NCBI GenBank assembly: GCA_000231825.2
Contig: JH720308.1
Location: 124,001 to 188,000, forward strand
Source of the DNA: Tetrahymena elliotti 4EA
Taxonomy: Eukaryota; Ciliophora; Oligohymenophorea; Hymenostomatida; Tetrahymenidae
DNA: 64,000 nt
Direction: 5' to 3'
The notes under the pieces were generated by a model. That model saw only the letters and a list, made by a program, of their open reading frames with translations. It had not been told where the DNA came from and made no database searches. Position 1 is the first letter of the stretch; the number at the start of each line of letters is the position of its first letter. This document shows positions 28,936-41,700 of this stretch, piece after piece. A program made the translations under genes and the position numbers.

Positions 28936-29381
28936 TTTTATTTGAAAATTAAATCTTTTATATTTATTAAAATTAATCAATTTATTTATTTGTTTTATGT
29001 TATGCCAAAAACCTTTTTCAAATAATTAATTAGTGTCTCCTTTAAATTAAAAACTAAAGTAGACAAATAAAATAATCTTAGAGAATCCACAAAATTAGTA
29101 TAAATTCAAATGAAGGTTATTTTTTTCTTTTTCTTCACAAAAATTAAGAAACATGTTGTTTTAATAATTTTTTCTTGAATTTAGAAACTAAAATAGATGA
29201 GTAAATAATCTTGTAGAATAATGAAATTAATGATACCTAATCAATAGAACAGCTTTCTTTTGCTTAAAACAAATATAAAATTCAAAATGGATAGCTTTAT
29301 GTAAGATAATTTAATTACAATTCAAGTAATTTCAACAAAAAACAAAAAATATTTTTAGTTATAATAGATTCAAAATTATTT
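28936..29381. other. Spacer between tandem serpins
   Basis: This gap of 446 nt, A/T-rich, holds the 3' end of serpin B and the promoter of serpin A (both -). No further feature was seen. Confidence 0.6.
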
Positions 29382-30548
29382 TCAATAAAATTTGTTTGGA
29401 TCAGTTAATTTTCCTAAAAACATAATAGTCTAACTAGGTAGATGTGTGATAGTGTAAATAAATGGTTTATTGCATACTAATTAAATTTGACTCGAACTCC
29501 AACATGAAAAGAGAATAGCTGTTGCAGCAGCTGCTTCGGATCCATGTTCATTTACTTCTATCATAGATTTATGATACATTTTAGATATTAAAATTTATTT
29601 ACTTGGATCCATAAAAGAGAAATCAGCATTATTTGCAAAAGCCTGAACAATTCCCAAATCTTAAAGAATACTTTGCAAGTCTATAGGGGATTCTGGTTAT
29701 ATTTTGAATTTAGGTAAAGAAAGTGATATAACTTTATTTTATTTATTCATCCTTGCTTTTTGAAATGTTTAATCTGTGAGAGTTTACTCAAAATTTTAGA
29801 GAGCAGATTTTGGTAATAAAATTTCCATACAATATTCTCCTCCTTTGTAAGGAATTTATGCATATTAAAAGCTAGAGTCTTCATAATAATCAAATGCTTT
29901 CTCTATTTTCATAATATCTGCCTTAATCTTCTTTCCAGTGTCTTCATATTCTAAGAAAAAGTCTGATATGGAAGTCTTATTCTTATCAAATTACTTAATC
30001 CAATCTCCTTTAAAATAGATAGCATTCACTAAAACCATAGCTGTAGATTAATTTAAGCTTTTAGGAGGTAATAAATCATTTATTTTTTGTTATGTAACTT
30101 ACTAAACCCATTCATTTATTTATTTTCTTGTTTATTCAAAGTCCTTAAAAAAGTTTACTTAGTCAATAATAGACCCAAAATTCGAATTTACTAATTGTAA
30201 ATATTCTGCTTTCAAGTCTGGTATTCCTGAAAGTATCTTATTTACAACAACAGTTTAAATCCCTACCTCATTTTTTTAAAGAATTTTCAAAAATTTAGAT
30301 GTGTTATTAGCAAGTTAGTGTATGTCTTCAAAATCAAGCAATTTCTTAAACTCTTCAAGTGTTTGATTTTTTGAGCCTATAGCTGCAATAGCAAGGGCAA
30401 TATAAATAGATGCAGGAGAGAACATTAAATTTTAAGTTTGAGCAAGCTTTTAATAAAGACTTAAAGTAAATTTAAAAAGCTATTTGCCTTGAGTTTATGT
30501 GTTATCAGATTAGTATTTGGTAAATATTTATTTTCCTCTAGTATCCAT
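29382..30548 (-). CDS. Intracellular serpin (copy B)
   Basis: The single exon has ATG 30546-30548 and TGA 29382-29384, 388 residues. It is collinear with copy A, with the same marks: MFSPASIYIALAIAAIG, NAIYFKGDW, IPYKGGE, hinge EHGSEAAAATA and C-terminal NKPFIYTITHLPS. The inhibitory-type hinge is kept, but the exposed loop after it differs completely from copy A (ILFSCWSSSQIQL versus ITFIECEKMELDM). The predicted P1 region is therefore Cys-Trp and the target protease is probably different. The N-terminus (MDTRGK) lacks both a signal peptide and the myristoylation consensus of copy A, implying free cytosolic location. Duplication followed by divergence of the reactive loop is a common mode of serpin evolution. 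Confidence 0.92.
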
Positions 30549-31944
30549 TTTGATGAATCTTGTAGTTAAATCTTATTTAATTTTTTTTATTAAATTATAA
30601 AAAAAACTTACCATATACTAAGTATTTATTTAATTGCAATTAACAAAAATTCTTTTACCTTTAATTATGTCTGGCCTCATTTTTCTGATAATAACTGATG
30701 GTCAAAGATTTAATCTAAAGAATTTTTCTGATAAATTTAATTATTTATATTATATTCCGCCTTCATAATAAAATAGTAGACATGGAAAATAGATTTGTAA
30801 TAGAGGGCTCTGTTTATAAATAAATATTTAAAATATAAATATCTTTAATATTTAAACTGATCTCAACATTTTTTTAAAAAATTAAAACTCATTCTCTCAA
30901 TTTCTAAAATAAAAATATCAAAACGCTGGAAAATAATGATTATTTCATAAGGTTTTCAATCAATTAAAATTCCTTAATATTTAGTAAAAAGTGTTAGTTC
31001 ATTAATATTTAGTCACTTAATTGATCTTTAAGATTCTAGTGGAAGCCCTTCTAATATTTATATTCTTTAGCTTACTTCTTTGTTTTGATTAACTAATTGA
31101 ATCCTTTTTATAAAATTCTTATTTTATTAATATTGTTAAAAATTTTTATGATATGATTAAAATATTAAAAAACAATTACAACCTTTTTCAAAAATAAAAT
31201 TTTAGATAGAGGTAAATATGAAAAAATAAAAATTAATGAAAATCAAATAATTTTCAAAAGATGATACTCCAACTTCAACAATTTCTGATTATTTTTTATC
31301 ATAATATCTATTTTATAAAATGAAATAAAATACAATTTTTTATTTTAAATTTAAAAAATTAAAAAGTTTAATGTTTTTTTTAAGCATAATTTTTGTTATT
31401 TAAATAATTTAATTTAGTAATTAAAAAAATAATAAAATTCAACATCATTATTAATTTTAATAATTAAGAAATATTAGCATTCTAAATTTTTAATGGATTA
31501 AGTAAAAAAATTTAAATATTATTTAAGGTTGAAGATAAAAATTTTGATAAATATTTGAGTTGAACTAAAATTTTAAGCAGATAATCAATGAAACTTTTTT
31601 ATTTAACTTTAAAAACATATTTTTAATTTAATAGAATTTTATTTTTAACAATTTATCATATTAATTTTGGCGTTTAGACATAAATAGACTAGAAAAATAA
31701 ACAAAAGATTTTTATTTTAATGTATGTGTTTTATCTCAAAGTTTATTTTATTTATTTTTTTATTAAAACTTCTAAACAACTATAAATTATACTATTTGTA
31801 AACATTCCTTAATTAGGCCTTTGAGATTGGTTAATAATTTAAACTAAGCATTATTAAACCACTAATTGTAATAAAAGAAGCAAAAATTTATATATTACTA
31901 ATAGAATAAAAATTCTAAGAATTAAGCTAACAAATAAGTAGTAG
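30549..31944. other. Long AT-rich divergent spacer
   Basis: This region of 1.4 kb separates serpin B (-) and the low-complexity gene (+). It is dominated by runs of A and T. I found no open frame with protein-like composition, no RNA gene and no ordered repeat. Confidence 0.6.
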
Positions 31945-33865
31945 ATGATTCCTAAAAAGAATACATTGATTGATTCATCAAAAGGGAGTGATTATTTTTT
32001 AAATAACAATAGCACTTTTATTACAAATTCATATGGGTCTAGCAGAGCTTAAAAGAATTAATTTGTACTATCTAATTAAAATGAAGAGTAAGTATCAAAT
32101 AATCAATAAAGATCATTGAAGAATGTAGGATTTAATATGAGAATCCAGACAGCGACAGTGAACATGGAAAGCAATAACAAAAAATAGATTGATAAAAGTA
32201 ATTTTGCTAATTTAAAATTAAAACATATTGAAATTAACTGTACCTTTTTATTTGTAGAAAAAAACTTTTTATCAATCAGAGATAACCAAAAAAATAGTTC
32301 TCCATCTAATAAATATAATTCTAATACTAAGTACAAGTGCTTTTACTTACTAAAAAGTTTATAGTAAAATAATTATTTAATAATTTAAAAGAGAGAAGAG
32401 TTTACCTTAGCTTTTGAGAAATGTTCAGACTAAAAAAGATCACATCTACGTTGACAGTAATGATAATTTCTTGTTTATTTTATAAAATAACACACAAGTT
32501 TAACATAAATTGATTCATTAATAGATTGTTTTTAGTTTATTAAAGTATTTAAAAATTAATATATTAGATTAAAAATATTCCAGTAAATCAAGAATTACTC
32601 AGACTCCAAAGACAACAAATTCTGAAAAATATTTCAAGAAGCCTGATAATAATGAATAATCCCAAGTCTTTTTTAAGCATAGAAGAATGGCAACAATTTA
32701 ATAAAAGAAAGAATAAAAAATATATTATTTAAAAGACACCTTTCAGAAGGTGTAGGAGTTATATGATGCTGAAAAGTTTAGGAAATAAAATACAAACACA
32801 GTATTAAAAGACGAACTCATTTAAACTGCTACAAGGATTTTAGATTCATAAAGTAGTGGATCAAGTGATTAGTTAAGCCAGTATGAATAAAAGCACAAAT
32901 AAAAGTAAGCTACTACTGATTAAGAAATAGTAGAACCTTAATCTTCTGTTTTCTTTAAGTATTTGAGAAATGGAAATCTATAAGCAGTTCTATAGTAGTA
33001 AAAATAAGAAAATAGCAAATAAAAAAATAAATATAAAAAAGTAAATCTGAATTAGATTAGGGTTTAGTATAGCCCTTTAATGTAAAAAGATCATTCCCAC
33101 CCTATAGAGTTGCATACATTTGATGAAATACAAAATACAAACTCAGGAAAGAGTAAAAAATTTTTGATAAATAACTATAAATCTGACAAGTTAGGTTTGC
33201 AAATACAAGTAAATACTTAAGCAGATGATTTTTTAGGTTAAATAAGCTCTGCTTATAATAAATACTATCAATAGAAAGTATTAGATTAGAGTTCATTTTC
33301 TAAAGATGCGGAAAGTTCAATGACAAAAATGTCAACTATGAATAAAATAAATACTTTAAATTAAATAAATGATAATTACTTAGATTAAGATTATGAAAGG
33401 AGGAAAAAATAATAAGGATAAAATAATAATTTCTATTATTATAGAAACAAAATAACTGTCTCTGACATAAGTGAATTAGATGATATTCATATTGAAGATA
33501 TTCCAATAGTTGAATCAAGATCAAAACTCTTCTCAAATCCAAATAAAAAAAATTAAAAGGAGGAGAATAAACTGTTAAAATTAATAAATATTTATTAAAA
33601 AAGAGAAACTGAAGTTGAGAAAAAACCTGAAGCTTAGCCATTTATAAACTTAAAAAGAAATAAGCTAGAGGGAACTTGGCCACATAAAGAATAAAATTAA
33701 GGTGACAATTCTTTTCATTCATTTACTGAAGCACAGCTCGATACCTATTACAACCACAGTCAATCTATATAAAAAAATATAGTAGATGACCCAAATATCT
33801 AGAAATCTATTAAAAACTTGCTAAAATTAGAATATTTTTTTAAGTAAATTTTAATCATTTTTTGA
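31945..33865 (+). CDS. Uncharacterised Asn/Gln/Lys-rich protein
   Basis: The product is not recognised. ATG 31945 opens exon 1. One intron of 61 nt (32331-32391; donor 32337 fits equally) joins it to a long exon ending at TGA 33863-33865, about 619 residues. The sequence is hydrophilic, rich in Gln, Asn, Ser and Lys, without membrane segment or signal peptide. A few basic and acidic clusters occur (YYLKDTFQKVQELYDAEKFRKQ, SDISELDDIHIEDIPIVES). An alternative end exists: a GT at 33844 and an AG at 33990-33991 would replace the last seven residues by a short Lys/Asn-rich tail ending at 34040. Its neighbours give no hint of function. It resembles the many lineage-specific disordered proteins of ciliates. 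Confidence 0.55.
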
Positions 33866-34274
33866 ATCAAATTTCTAACAAAGAACAGCTTAAATGAAAT
33901 CTCTAAAGAAATAATTTTATATAAATTTGAAAAATAAAAGAAAAAAAATTGATTTTAAAATATTTAATATTATTTTTTATAATAAAAAAAGCAAAACAAA
34001 TAAGCTAGCTAAAAATAAGATAGGTACAACAAGAAGATGAAAAAGTTTGAATAGAATTCTTACAAAAAATATTTATTATAACTATATAGTCTTTATAAAT
34101 AATCATAAGTTTATTTTTAAATTATTTTAAAAAATTTATTTATTTGATTTTATTAAATATAATATTGTATCTATCAATCAACCATATGCTTTCATTCATT
34201 TTAATTTATTTAAATCATTCATTCCTTTAATTTCTTAGTATTTTACTTACTTTCACTCTTTGATATACTTATGT
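33866..34274. other. Convergent spacer, possibly with a last exon
   Basis: This is the tail-to-tail gap between the low-complexity gene (+) and the orphan gene (-). Positions 33992-34040 could be an alternative final exon of the + gene, with protein-like Lys/Asn-rich sequence ending in TGA. The remainder is A/T-rich. Confidence 0.4.
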
Positions 34275-35048
34275 TCAAGCTTTATTTTCGAACTCTCTTT
34301 CAATGTTGAACAAAAGTTAATAATAATTTTATTTGTTTTTTTATATTTTTTATTTTATTTTTTCTTTTATCTTTTCAGATATTATAATTGATTCTTTTTG
34401 GCTTGGCAGAATGATTGATGCATTCCAGCGTATCTATTAAAATCCAGAAACCGCATCAAAACATGCTATTGTGAGTGAATCAATGTTATAAAATAGCCAA
34501 TTAAAATAATTGTCATAAAGTTATCCTATTGTATTTGTCACACATTGAATTTGGTTAACCTTACTCATATAATCTATTGTTAAGAATGGGATGTCTGAAT
34601 TAACTATGTGGATAAAGTTTGATAAAATATCCTTGTTTATTTATAAATTTATATCTATTTATTAGCTTTTTTATACACGATGCTAAAAACCTTATAGCTA
34701 AATTATGTCACTTCTGAAATCTTAAAAGAATGTAAAGGTCATATCTTAATTTTTTACTATTATCATATTACTATTTGTATCTTTGTGAATAAAATCAAAC
34801 TAAAGTAATTAAAATATTTTTTCTGTAAGCGAAAATATCTCCTCCTTTTATATATTTATTCCCTATTTATGAAGTATTCTAAATTCTTAAATTAGCTTAC
34901 TATCTCTATTATTACTAAGTTCATCCAGAAATTTCTCTGTATTCCTTTTATTTAAATCTTAATACTCTGCATTATCTGCATTATTTTGCATAAAGAGATC
35001 ATTTAACTTAATCTTTGATGCAGATGCTTCGTCTTTTTAAATATCCAT
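34275..35048 (-). CDS. Orphan protein of 257 residues
   Basis: The product is not recognised. The single-exon frame has ATG 35046-35048 and TGA 34275-34277. I checked it codon by codon and found no internal TGA. The N-terminal 75 residues are charged (MDIQKDEASASKIKLNDLFM, then RNTEKFLDELSNNRD). The middle is mixed and rather hydrophobic (SDIPFLTIDYMSKVNQ, NYFNWLFYNIDSLTIACFD), suggesting a folded domain. The C-terminus is a Lys/Gln-rich helix (EKIKEKIKQKIQKNKQN). No signal peptide or clear membrane span is present. A shorter open frame of 46 codons starting with ATG on the opposite strand (34411-34551) lies inside it and is taken as a shadow. The frame is long for such AT-rich DNA, so it is probably real, but there is no domain match to support it. 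Confidence 0.55.
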
Positions 35049-35702
35049 TTTTTAAAGATCTACTTTTATCTAAAAATTTGAAATAATAAATATCTTAAAA
35101 TAAAAAAAACAAAAGTCATTCTTTTAATGATTCCAAATTAAATTAATATCTGAAAAAATTCTTCAATCAAAAAATTGGATGTTGTTAAATAATAAATAAG
35201 CTAAATTAAAAATCAAATAAAAACATTTTTACTCCAAATAAATTTTCTAAAAATTATTTTTTATTAGAAAATTATTAATCAATTATTAATAATAAAAATA
35301 GAGATATTTAATGTTTTATGAAATCAGGAATGAAATAGCCAAATAATTGTTATTTTTGTTAAAAAAATTCAAAAACAAAGAAAAAAAGCTATTAATTCAA
35401 AAAGTGATAAAATATAAAATAAATAACTGAATAAAATTGTATGTTAAATTGTATTTATTATTATAGGAACGAATGAAATATATTTTTTTTTAATCTTAAA
35501 AACAAAGCTTACATTTTAAAATATTTTTTTATTATTCACAATATTAATGTTTTTTATTTTAAAACTTTAAAAAAATTAAACTTATCCAAAAATAAATAAA
35601 AAGAACATAAATTTAATTATGATAGCACTTTTAAATTTATTTACAATTTTAGAAATTTGAAAGATAATTTTTTACAAGTTAAAATTTAATTAATTAATTT
35701 TT
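35049..35702. other. AT-rich spacer
   Basis: This 654-nt gap separates two - strand genes. It is almost entirely A/T runs; no feature was seen. Confidence 0.6.
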
Positions 35703-38700
35703 TCATATATTTTTGAGTTAGCTTTTTTTGATTTCATTTTAATTAATATTATTTTATTTAATGATATCTAAGATAGGTTTGTTCATTCTTTATTACTAGT
35801 TCAGGAAGCTCACTATTTCAGATAGCTGGCTCTTTGGATTTTTTTCTTTTTCTAATTATTACTAATTAAAAATTATTAAAATATACTCTTTTTTTAAAAA
35901 ATAACTTACTCCATTATTTTTTTCTTTTCCAGTTGACCTAGGACCACTGTTAGAAGAGTTTCTTGATCTTTTTCTTGAGTCTGCATTACGTATTTTCCAA
36001 TAATTTACAGATGAAGAAGAATTATTCACATCAAGTTCCTATTTTAAAATAAAAATAATTACTTTAACACATGTAATTAGAATTGGATAAAATCTACCTA
36101 ATTCATCTTTTCTTATTTCAAGATAAAGTTTTAATGCTATTTGTAAAGCTGTGTAATTTTTTCATGAGTTTTTTATCTTTGGTTCTTTTATTCTTCAATT
36201 TGATTTTGATAATCAGATAATACTTAGCTAGATGGATTTTAACTAAGAATTTTTGAACTAGATCTACTATTTAATATTTTTTTAGAAGTGTTAGATTTGG
36301 ATGTATTTGCAGAAATATTTTAGGAGCTCATGCATTTATCTGGAGTGAGTTTAGAAACTCTTTCACTCACATTTTAATACTAATACCCTAAATGATGGTT
36401 TCTTCTATTATAATTGAGTTAGTTTTGTCCTTATTGTTGATATTAGATAATATCATCAAATTAATTCTCTTCATCATTTTCATTTTTAAATTTGCTAAAT
36501 TAGTTTTAGTTGCTCTTTGTACTTATTATTGGTGTGTTAAAATCTAATTAAATGTTTATATTCTATTCTTATAAAACTAATAAAGTTTTCTTTTATTAAG
36601 ACTAGCTTTGTAACTATTATTGCTACTTCTTTTAAAGTAATTCAATTAAATTAACTTTTTATTCAGGTATTTTATTTTCTTTATCACTAAGATCATTCAC
36701 TTACTATCTTTTAGTATTAACTGAGTTTGCTTGCTTTGAAAGCCTAGCTCTGTTCTACATTAATTACTTTGAAACATACTATTAAAATGAATTTACTTCT
36801 TCATTATGATAATCTAAGCTATTTTATTAAGGAATCTAGCCATATTGTTAAGTAATGTTCAACTAATTTTCTTAATTCAATTAAAGGATATGGTTTTATT
36901 GATATTAATTGCCTCCATTGTTTGATGCATAGTTATTTGGGAAGGATGCTGATGCATTCTACCATTCTTATATAGACATTTCAAATAAAGGAGCGGATAT
37001 ATTTTATTAATTTTTAAAAAAGTTAGATTAGTAATTTTCTTAACTTTGCTTAGTTTAGTTATTTTATTGTACAAAAAAATTTCCATATTGTTTGATATTT
37101 TAATTTTACTCAAATTAAAAGTTATTTTAATCCGAATCTCTGGTAACTTTTTCTTGATTATTCTTAAATTGCTTAGCTGATTATTATTATTATTCGAAAT
37201 CATACTAACTTTATTGTTGTTGTTGTTATTAAGCTAATTCATTATGCATCTACTAGCTGTCAAGAGTCTCAAATTATTTAATACTAGAAATCACATTATT
37301 AGGATTTTCTTCTAGGATATGCATAATTTTAAGTAATTCCAAATCTTTCTTCTATCTATCTCCAGTATTTGAAGAATTGCCATAGTTTAAGGCACTTAAT
37401 TTAGAGCTGCTTCTATTACTAGAACTACTGCATAAAACACCATTATTAATCATCTATAAATTCGATTCTGATCTTTTAATTGAGTTTTAATTGACTCCTT
37501 ACAATTAAGATCTATTTGTAGCAGAGTTTAAAGGAATTCTATTTGAAATAGAGGAATAGAAACTCTCTTGTTGATTTAAAAGGTCTTTATTAGGTAAATT
37601 ATTTTTATTAACTTATTACTCAAAATAATCAGAAAATTATTAGTTACTATTACTCATTTCTTAACTTTTATTGAATTCTTACTTTATCTAAATATCATTT
37701 ATATTTAATTCATTTTTATTTCTGTATTTTGTATTGTTTTTGAAGAAATTTCCTTGTTCGTTTTGTCCGTCAGTTTTTAAATTATTTTTGTTGCTTTGTT
37801 TACTTCCACTGAGAATATAAATATTTGAATTATTATTATCATCTTATGCTTCATATGGCTCTTCTATTTAATTAAACATGCTTTAATTATTGTTAAATTA
37901 AGTGTTGTATTGATCATATCTTTTCAAACTATCTTAATTGTAATTATTACTAGTGTTGTAGTTAAGTAAACTTCTAGATATTTTATTATCAATATTTTTA
38001 GATTTGGTAGTTTGGCCTAATGTATCTATTGACAAAGCAATAAACTAAGATTCAGGTTATTCTAAATCTAAAGGCTAATCTATTGGTGTTTGACTATCTT
38101 ATTCTTCAATTTATATGTCATTGAGTATAAAATTATTTTCATAGCTCTATAAATTTTGACCAAGGCATGATATCATATGTTATTAAGATTGACTAGCATT
38201 TTAGTATTGCTATTAAGATAAAAACTTAGAAGATGTGTTAGAGTTAGAGGCTGTAGTGTAACTAGCCATTCTCTTTTGATTGTTCTATTTATTTTATACA
38301 GAAGAAATATTGCTGCTTGGTAATTGGTTAAAAATTATGTTGTTGCTATTGTTTTAATGATTAACACTTCCCACAAAAGAGCTTTCCTTACTTTTAGAGG
38401 ATTTTTCAAATTTAATTTTGGTAAATATTTTCGCAACTTTTTCTTCTAAAACATTTATTTCACTTTATATAGAATAATCCATATTTCTAGAGCGTTATTT
38501 AAGATATTATAGCTATTAGCTAATCTCATCAAGACATTAGTTGTCTTTTCTAGATGTTTCTGTTAAGCATGAGGCAGTTCCTATGTCCTGCTATAACTGA
38601 TAGTTAATTTAATTATCTTAGTCAAATTACTCTCCTTAGTTAACAAGCTCATCATCATCCTCTTCTTCTCCTTATTCAAAGTATTATTGTTTAAATGTGT

Positions 38701-41700
38701 CCAAGTAGAATGTTTAAGATTGATGATTTAAATTTTAAATTTAACTGCTGTCATCAACTTTATTTTCTTCTGATTTGCTATTTTACATGTTCAATTTCTA
38801 ACCAGAATATTTAGCCATAAATTGATCATTATTTTATTTATTACCAGATTTTTAAAGAATTTTATTATTTTAACTATCAAAATTATTAACTCTATCTTCC
38901 AGTTATACTTATCTTTGCTATTTTCCATTAGATTAATATTCAACTTTACTGATTCTGTTTTCATTTTAGAAGTTTTAATTTTCAAAAGATTGGTTAGATG
39001 CTGAATAAATAAATATTTGATTTGTTTGCATCATTTGTGGTGTTTCATTTTTATTCAATGAGTTAAATTATTTTTAATCTTAATAAGATTCTTATATTTT
39101 ATCTTTTTAACCTTGCTATTGCTTGTTATTTTATTAAGCCTCTTTCATCTTTTTCATCATTTCTTTCATCTTTTCTTGAGATTCATTTGTAAGTTTTGTA
39201 TTTTATTATAGGTTAAGTATTTTCATGTCATAATATTCTTAATCATTATTTTCATTTTAATTTTTATTAAAATCAATAGAATCATTTAGCTTTAAATCGT
39301 TTCTTTTATATTTATTATCACTATATTGATTTTGAGATTTTTCTCTTTAAGATAATTAAGATGATTGTTTCTTCAAAGCATTTTCAGCTTACTATGAATA
39401 GTCAAGTTCTACTATTTTTTCTTTTTATGTCGTTTATTGATTACAGTTGCTGAATTTCTACTCTGACTGTATTATTTCCTCTTCAAAAGATTCATCTTTT
39501 TATCCACTGTAATTAGTTTCTTATCTTTCAAAAATATCTTAATTACTCTACTTTATTTATTCAATCAGATATTTATTTCTTTAATAAATTGTGCTTTCTT
39601 TTAAATTGCTATTCTAAGCATCTTCTATATTTTAAAATGTATTCAATAAGTTTTACTTCTGAGCATCAAAAAGACCAGCGTTTGTATTATGATTATTATT
39701 CTTATCAGTAATATGCATATTATTGCTACCATTAGTTTTACAATGATTATTATGATTTTCCTCATTTTAAATGATATTTTCATCTTATAAAAAGTTATCT
39801 TCGTTTCTTATTGTGAAATTTTCAGAATTTTCTTTTAGATGGTGAATATTTATTTCATGTTTTTCTCCCATTTTTTTATATAAATTACTCCATCTTTAAT
39901 CTTGAAGATTTATTTGTTCTTCTTTGTTTGATTGATTTTCATTTTTCTAGTTTTAATTATTGTATTAAATTTTAGAGTTATTCAAAGAAATCTTATAATC
40001 AGATTCATTGTTGATAAAAAAATTTTAATCACTTTAGTTAGTAATGAATGAATTATTATTAGATTAAGATCTAAACTTCTTAATTCCTGTTATTGTCTTT
40101 CTTACTTCATGGTAATTAGTTTAAACACTAGGCCTACAATCAGTTGAGTTACTTCTGTTAGCCAGGGGAACATTGTTTGCTATGAAAGAGTTATCATTAC
40201 TTTGCATTTATTGATCACCAAATAAACACATAGCAGCATTTTTAGATAAACAAGATTAATTTGGGGTAATAATATTAATATCTGTTTAATCATGTTACAT
40301 AATATTTACTTAAATCTATTTACTTGGAGAATAAATATAACTAGCATTCACTGAAGATTAAGGTCCTTATTGCGGTTTTTTAGAAGTAAATTATATATGA
40401 CTTTCATTTAAAACTTTATTTATTGTTTTCCCACTATTTTCTCTTTTAAGAAGTGCTTTGCTGCTAATTGATTATGGCAGAGCTTCAGTTTTTCCAATAC
40501 CTTGTTGAATATTAGAGTTACTGAAATTTTTAGTCATACTCTAAGCATTCTATGAATATTTTATCAAAGAACTCATAGATTAAATTTCTTCTACTTCATT
40601 TTCTTTATTTTATTACTAGAATACAGAGCGTGAAACTACTCTTGAGCTACTTGATTCTACAACTCCTTTGCTTAAAGGTGTATTAGAAATACTTTGCACA
40701 TTCTTACAAAAATACTTATTAAATTCATAATCTTAAGACTTTATTTCTTCTTCATTTGGATTATTAGAATTAAAATAAGTATTATTTCTACGCATGTTCT
40801 GGTTGATACCACTAATATTTTTTATTTCAGGTTTTTATTGACTATTCATAGTATGCTAACTTTTGAGATCAGAATATATACAGCTTTCTTTTTCTGCCTC
40901 TGTGCAAACAATTTTACTTTATCTTTCTTACTAACTTACTAAGCTTTAACGTGTTAATTATGTTTATATTTGCTAGTTTTATTGCTATTACATCTACACA
41001 GAATACATTGAAGGATAATTAGAATTCTCAGTTTACTCTTAAATAGTCATAAATCTCATTTTATTACTACTGTTAAAACTAATTATTTAGTTTTATTTAT
41101 TCTTATTAGATATAGATTCGTAATTTTCTTTACAATTAAAAGCTTTCAAGCCACTACTCTTTTATGAGCTAACAGATTCATAAGCAGCAATTTAAATAGC
41201 CTATCTTTAGTTTTTAAAATTAATACTTGCTTCTTAAGTACGTTAATTTTAATTTACATCTTCATTAGGATGAGTAAATAACTGAGCCTATTAGTTAACT
41301 TAAAAGCTACTATTTGTGTTGATTTAGGCTTATGTATTGATAGTAGGAATAGCATTTAATAAGGACATATAATGTTATTGTGAATCTTCATTTATTTAAT
41401 GATTACTGCCTTAAACTTAAATATTATTTGAACTGTTTATGAAACTATTTCTGTTATTGTTGTTATCTTAGTGTGAAGCACCCCTAAGCTTTCTGAATTT
41501 TTTTTCAAAACTTTGATTAACATTTTAGCAATCTCCAATACTGGAGTTCAAACCTAAGTTAAAACTATTATTCATAGAATTATTGTAATTTAAAAAATAG
41601 TTGCTATTATCTTTTACACTTTTATTAGAAATAGGATTGAACTAATTTTGTATGCTGTTCAAGCTATTTTAATTTTTAGTGCTTTACAATTAAGAGCTGA

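Noticed and set aside
34411..34551. + strand ATG frame of 46 codons with plausible composition
   Set aside because: It lies within a 258-codon - strand frame that has no TGA; the longer frame is preferred, though stranded RNA data would settle it.
36877..37203. Standard-code - strand frame of 108 codons as a separate gene
   Set aside because: It lies within the continuous 8,027-nt exon; it is a fragment bounded by TAA/TAG codons that are sense here, not an independent gene.
38791..38985. Standard-code - strand frame and its + strand counterpart at 38822-39004
   Set aside because: Both fall inside the 8-kb exon of the giant low-complexity gene and are in other phases.
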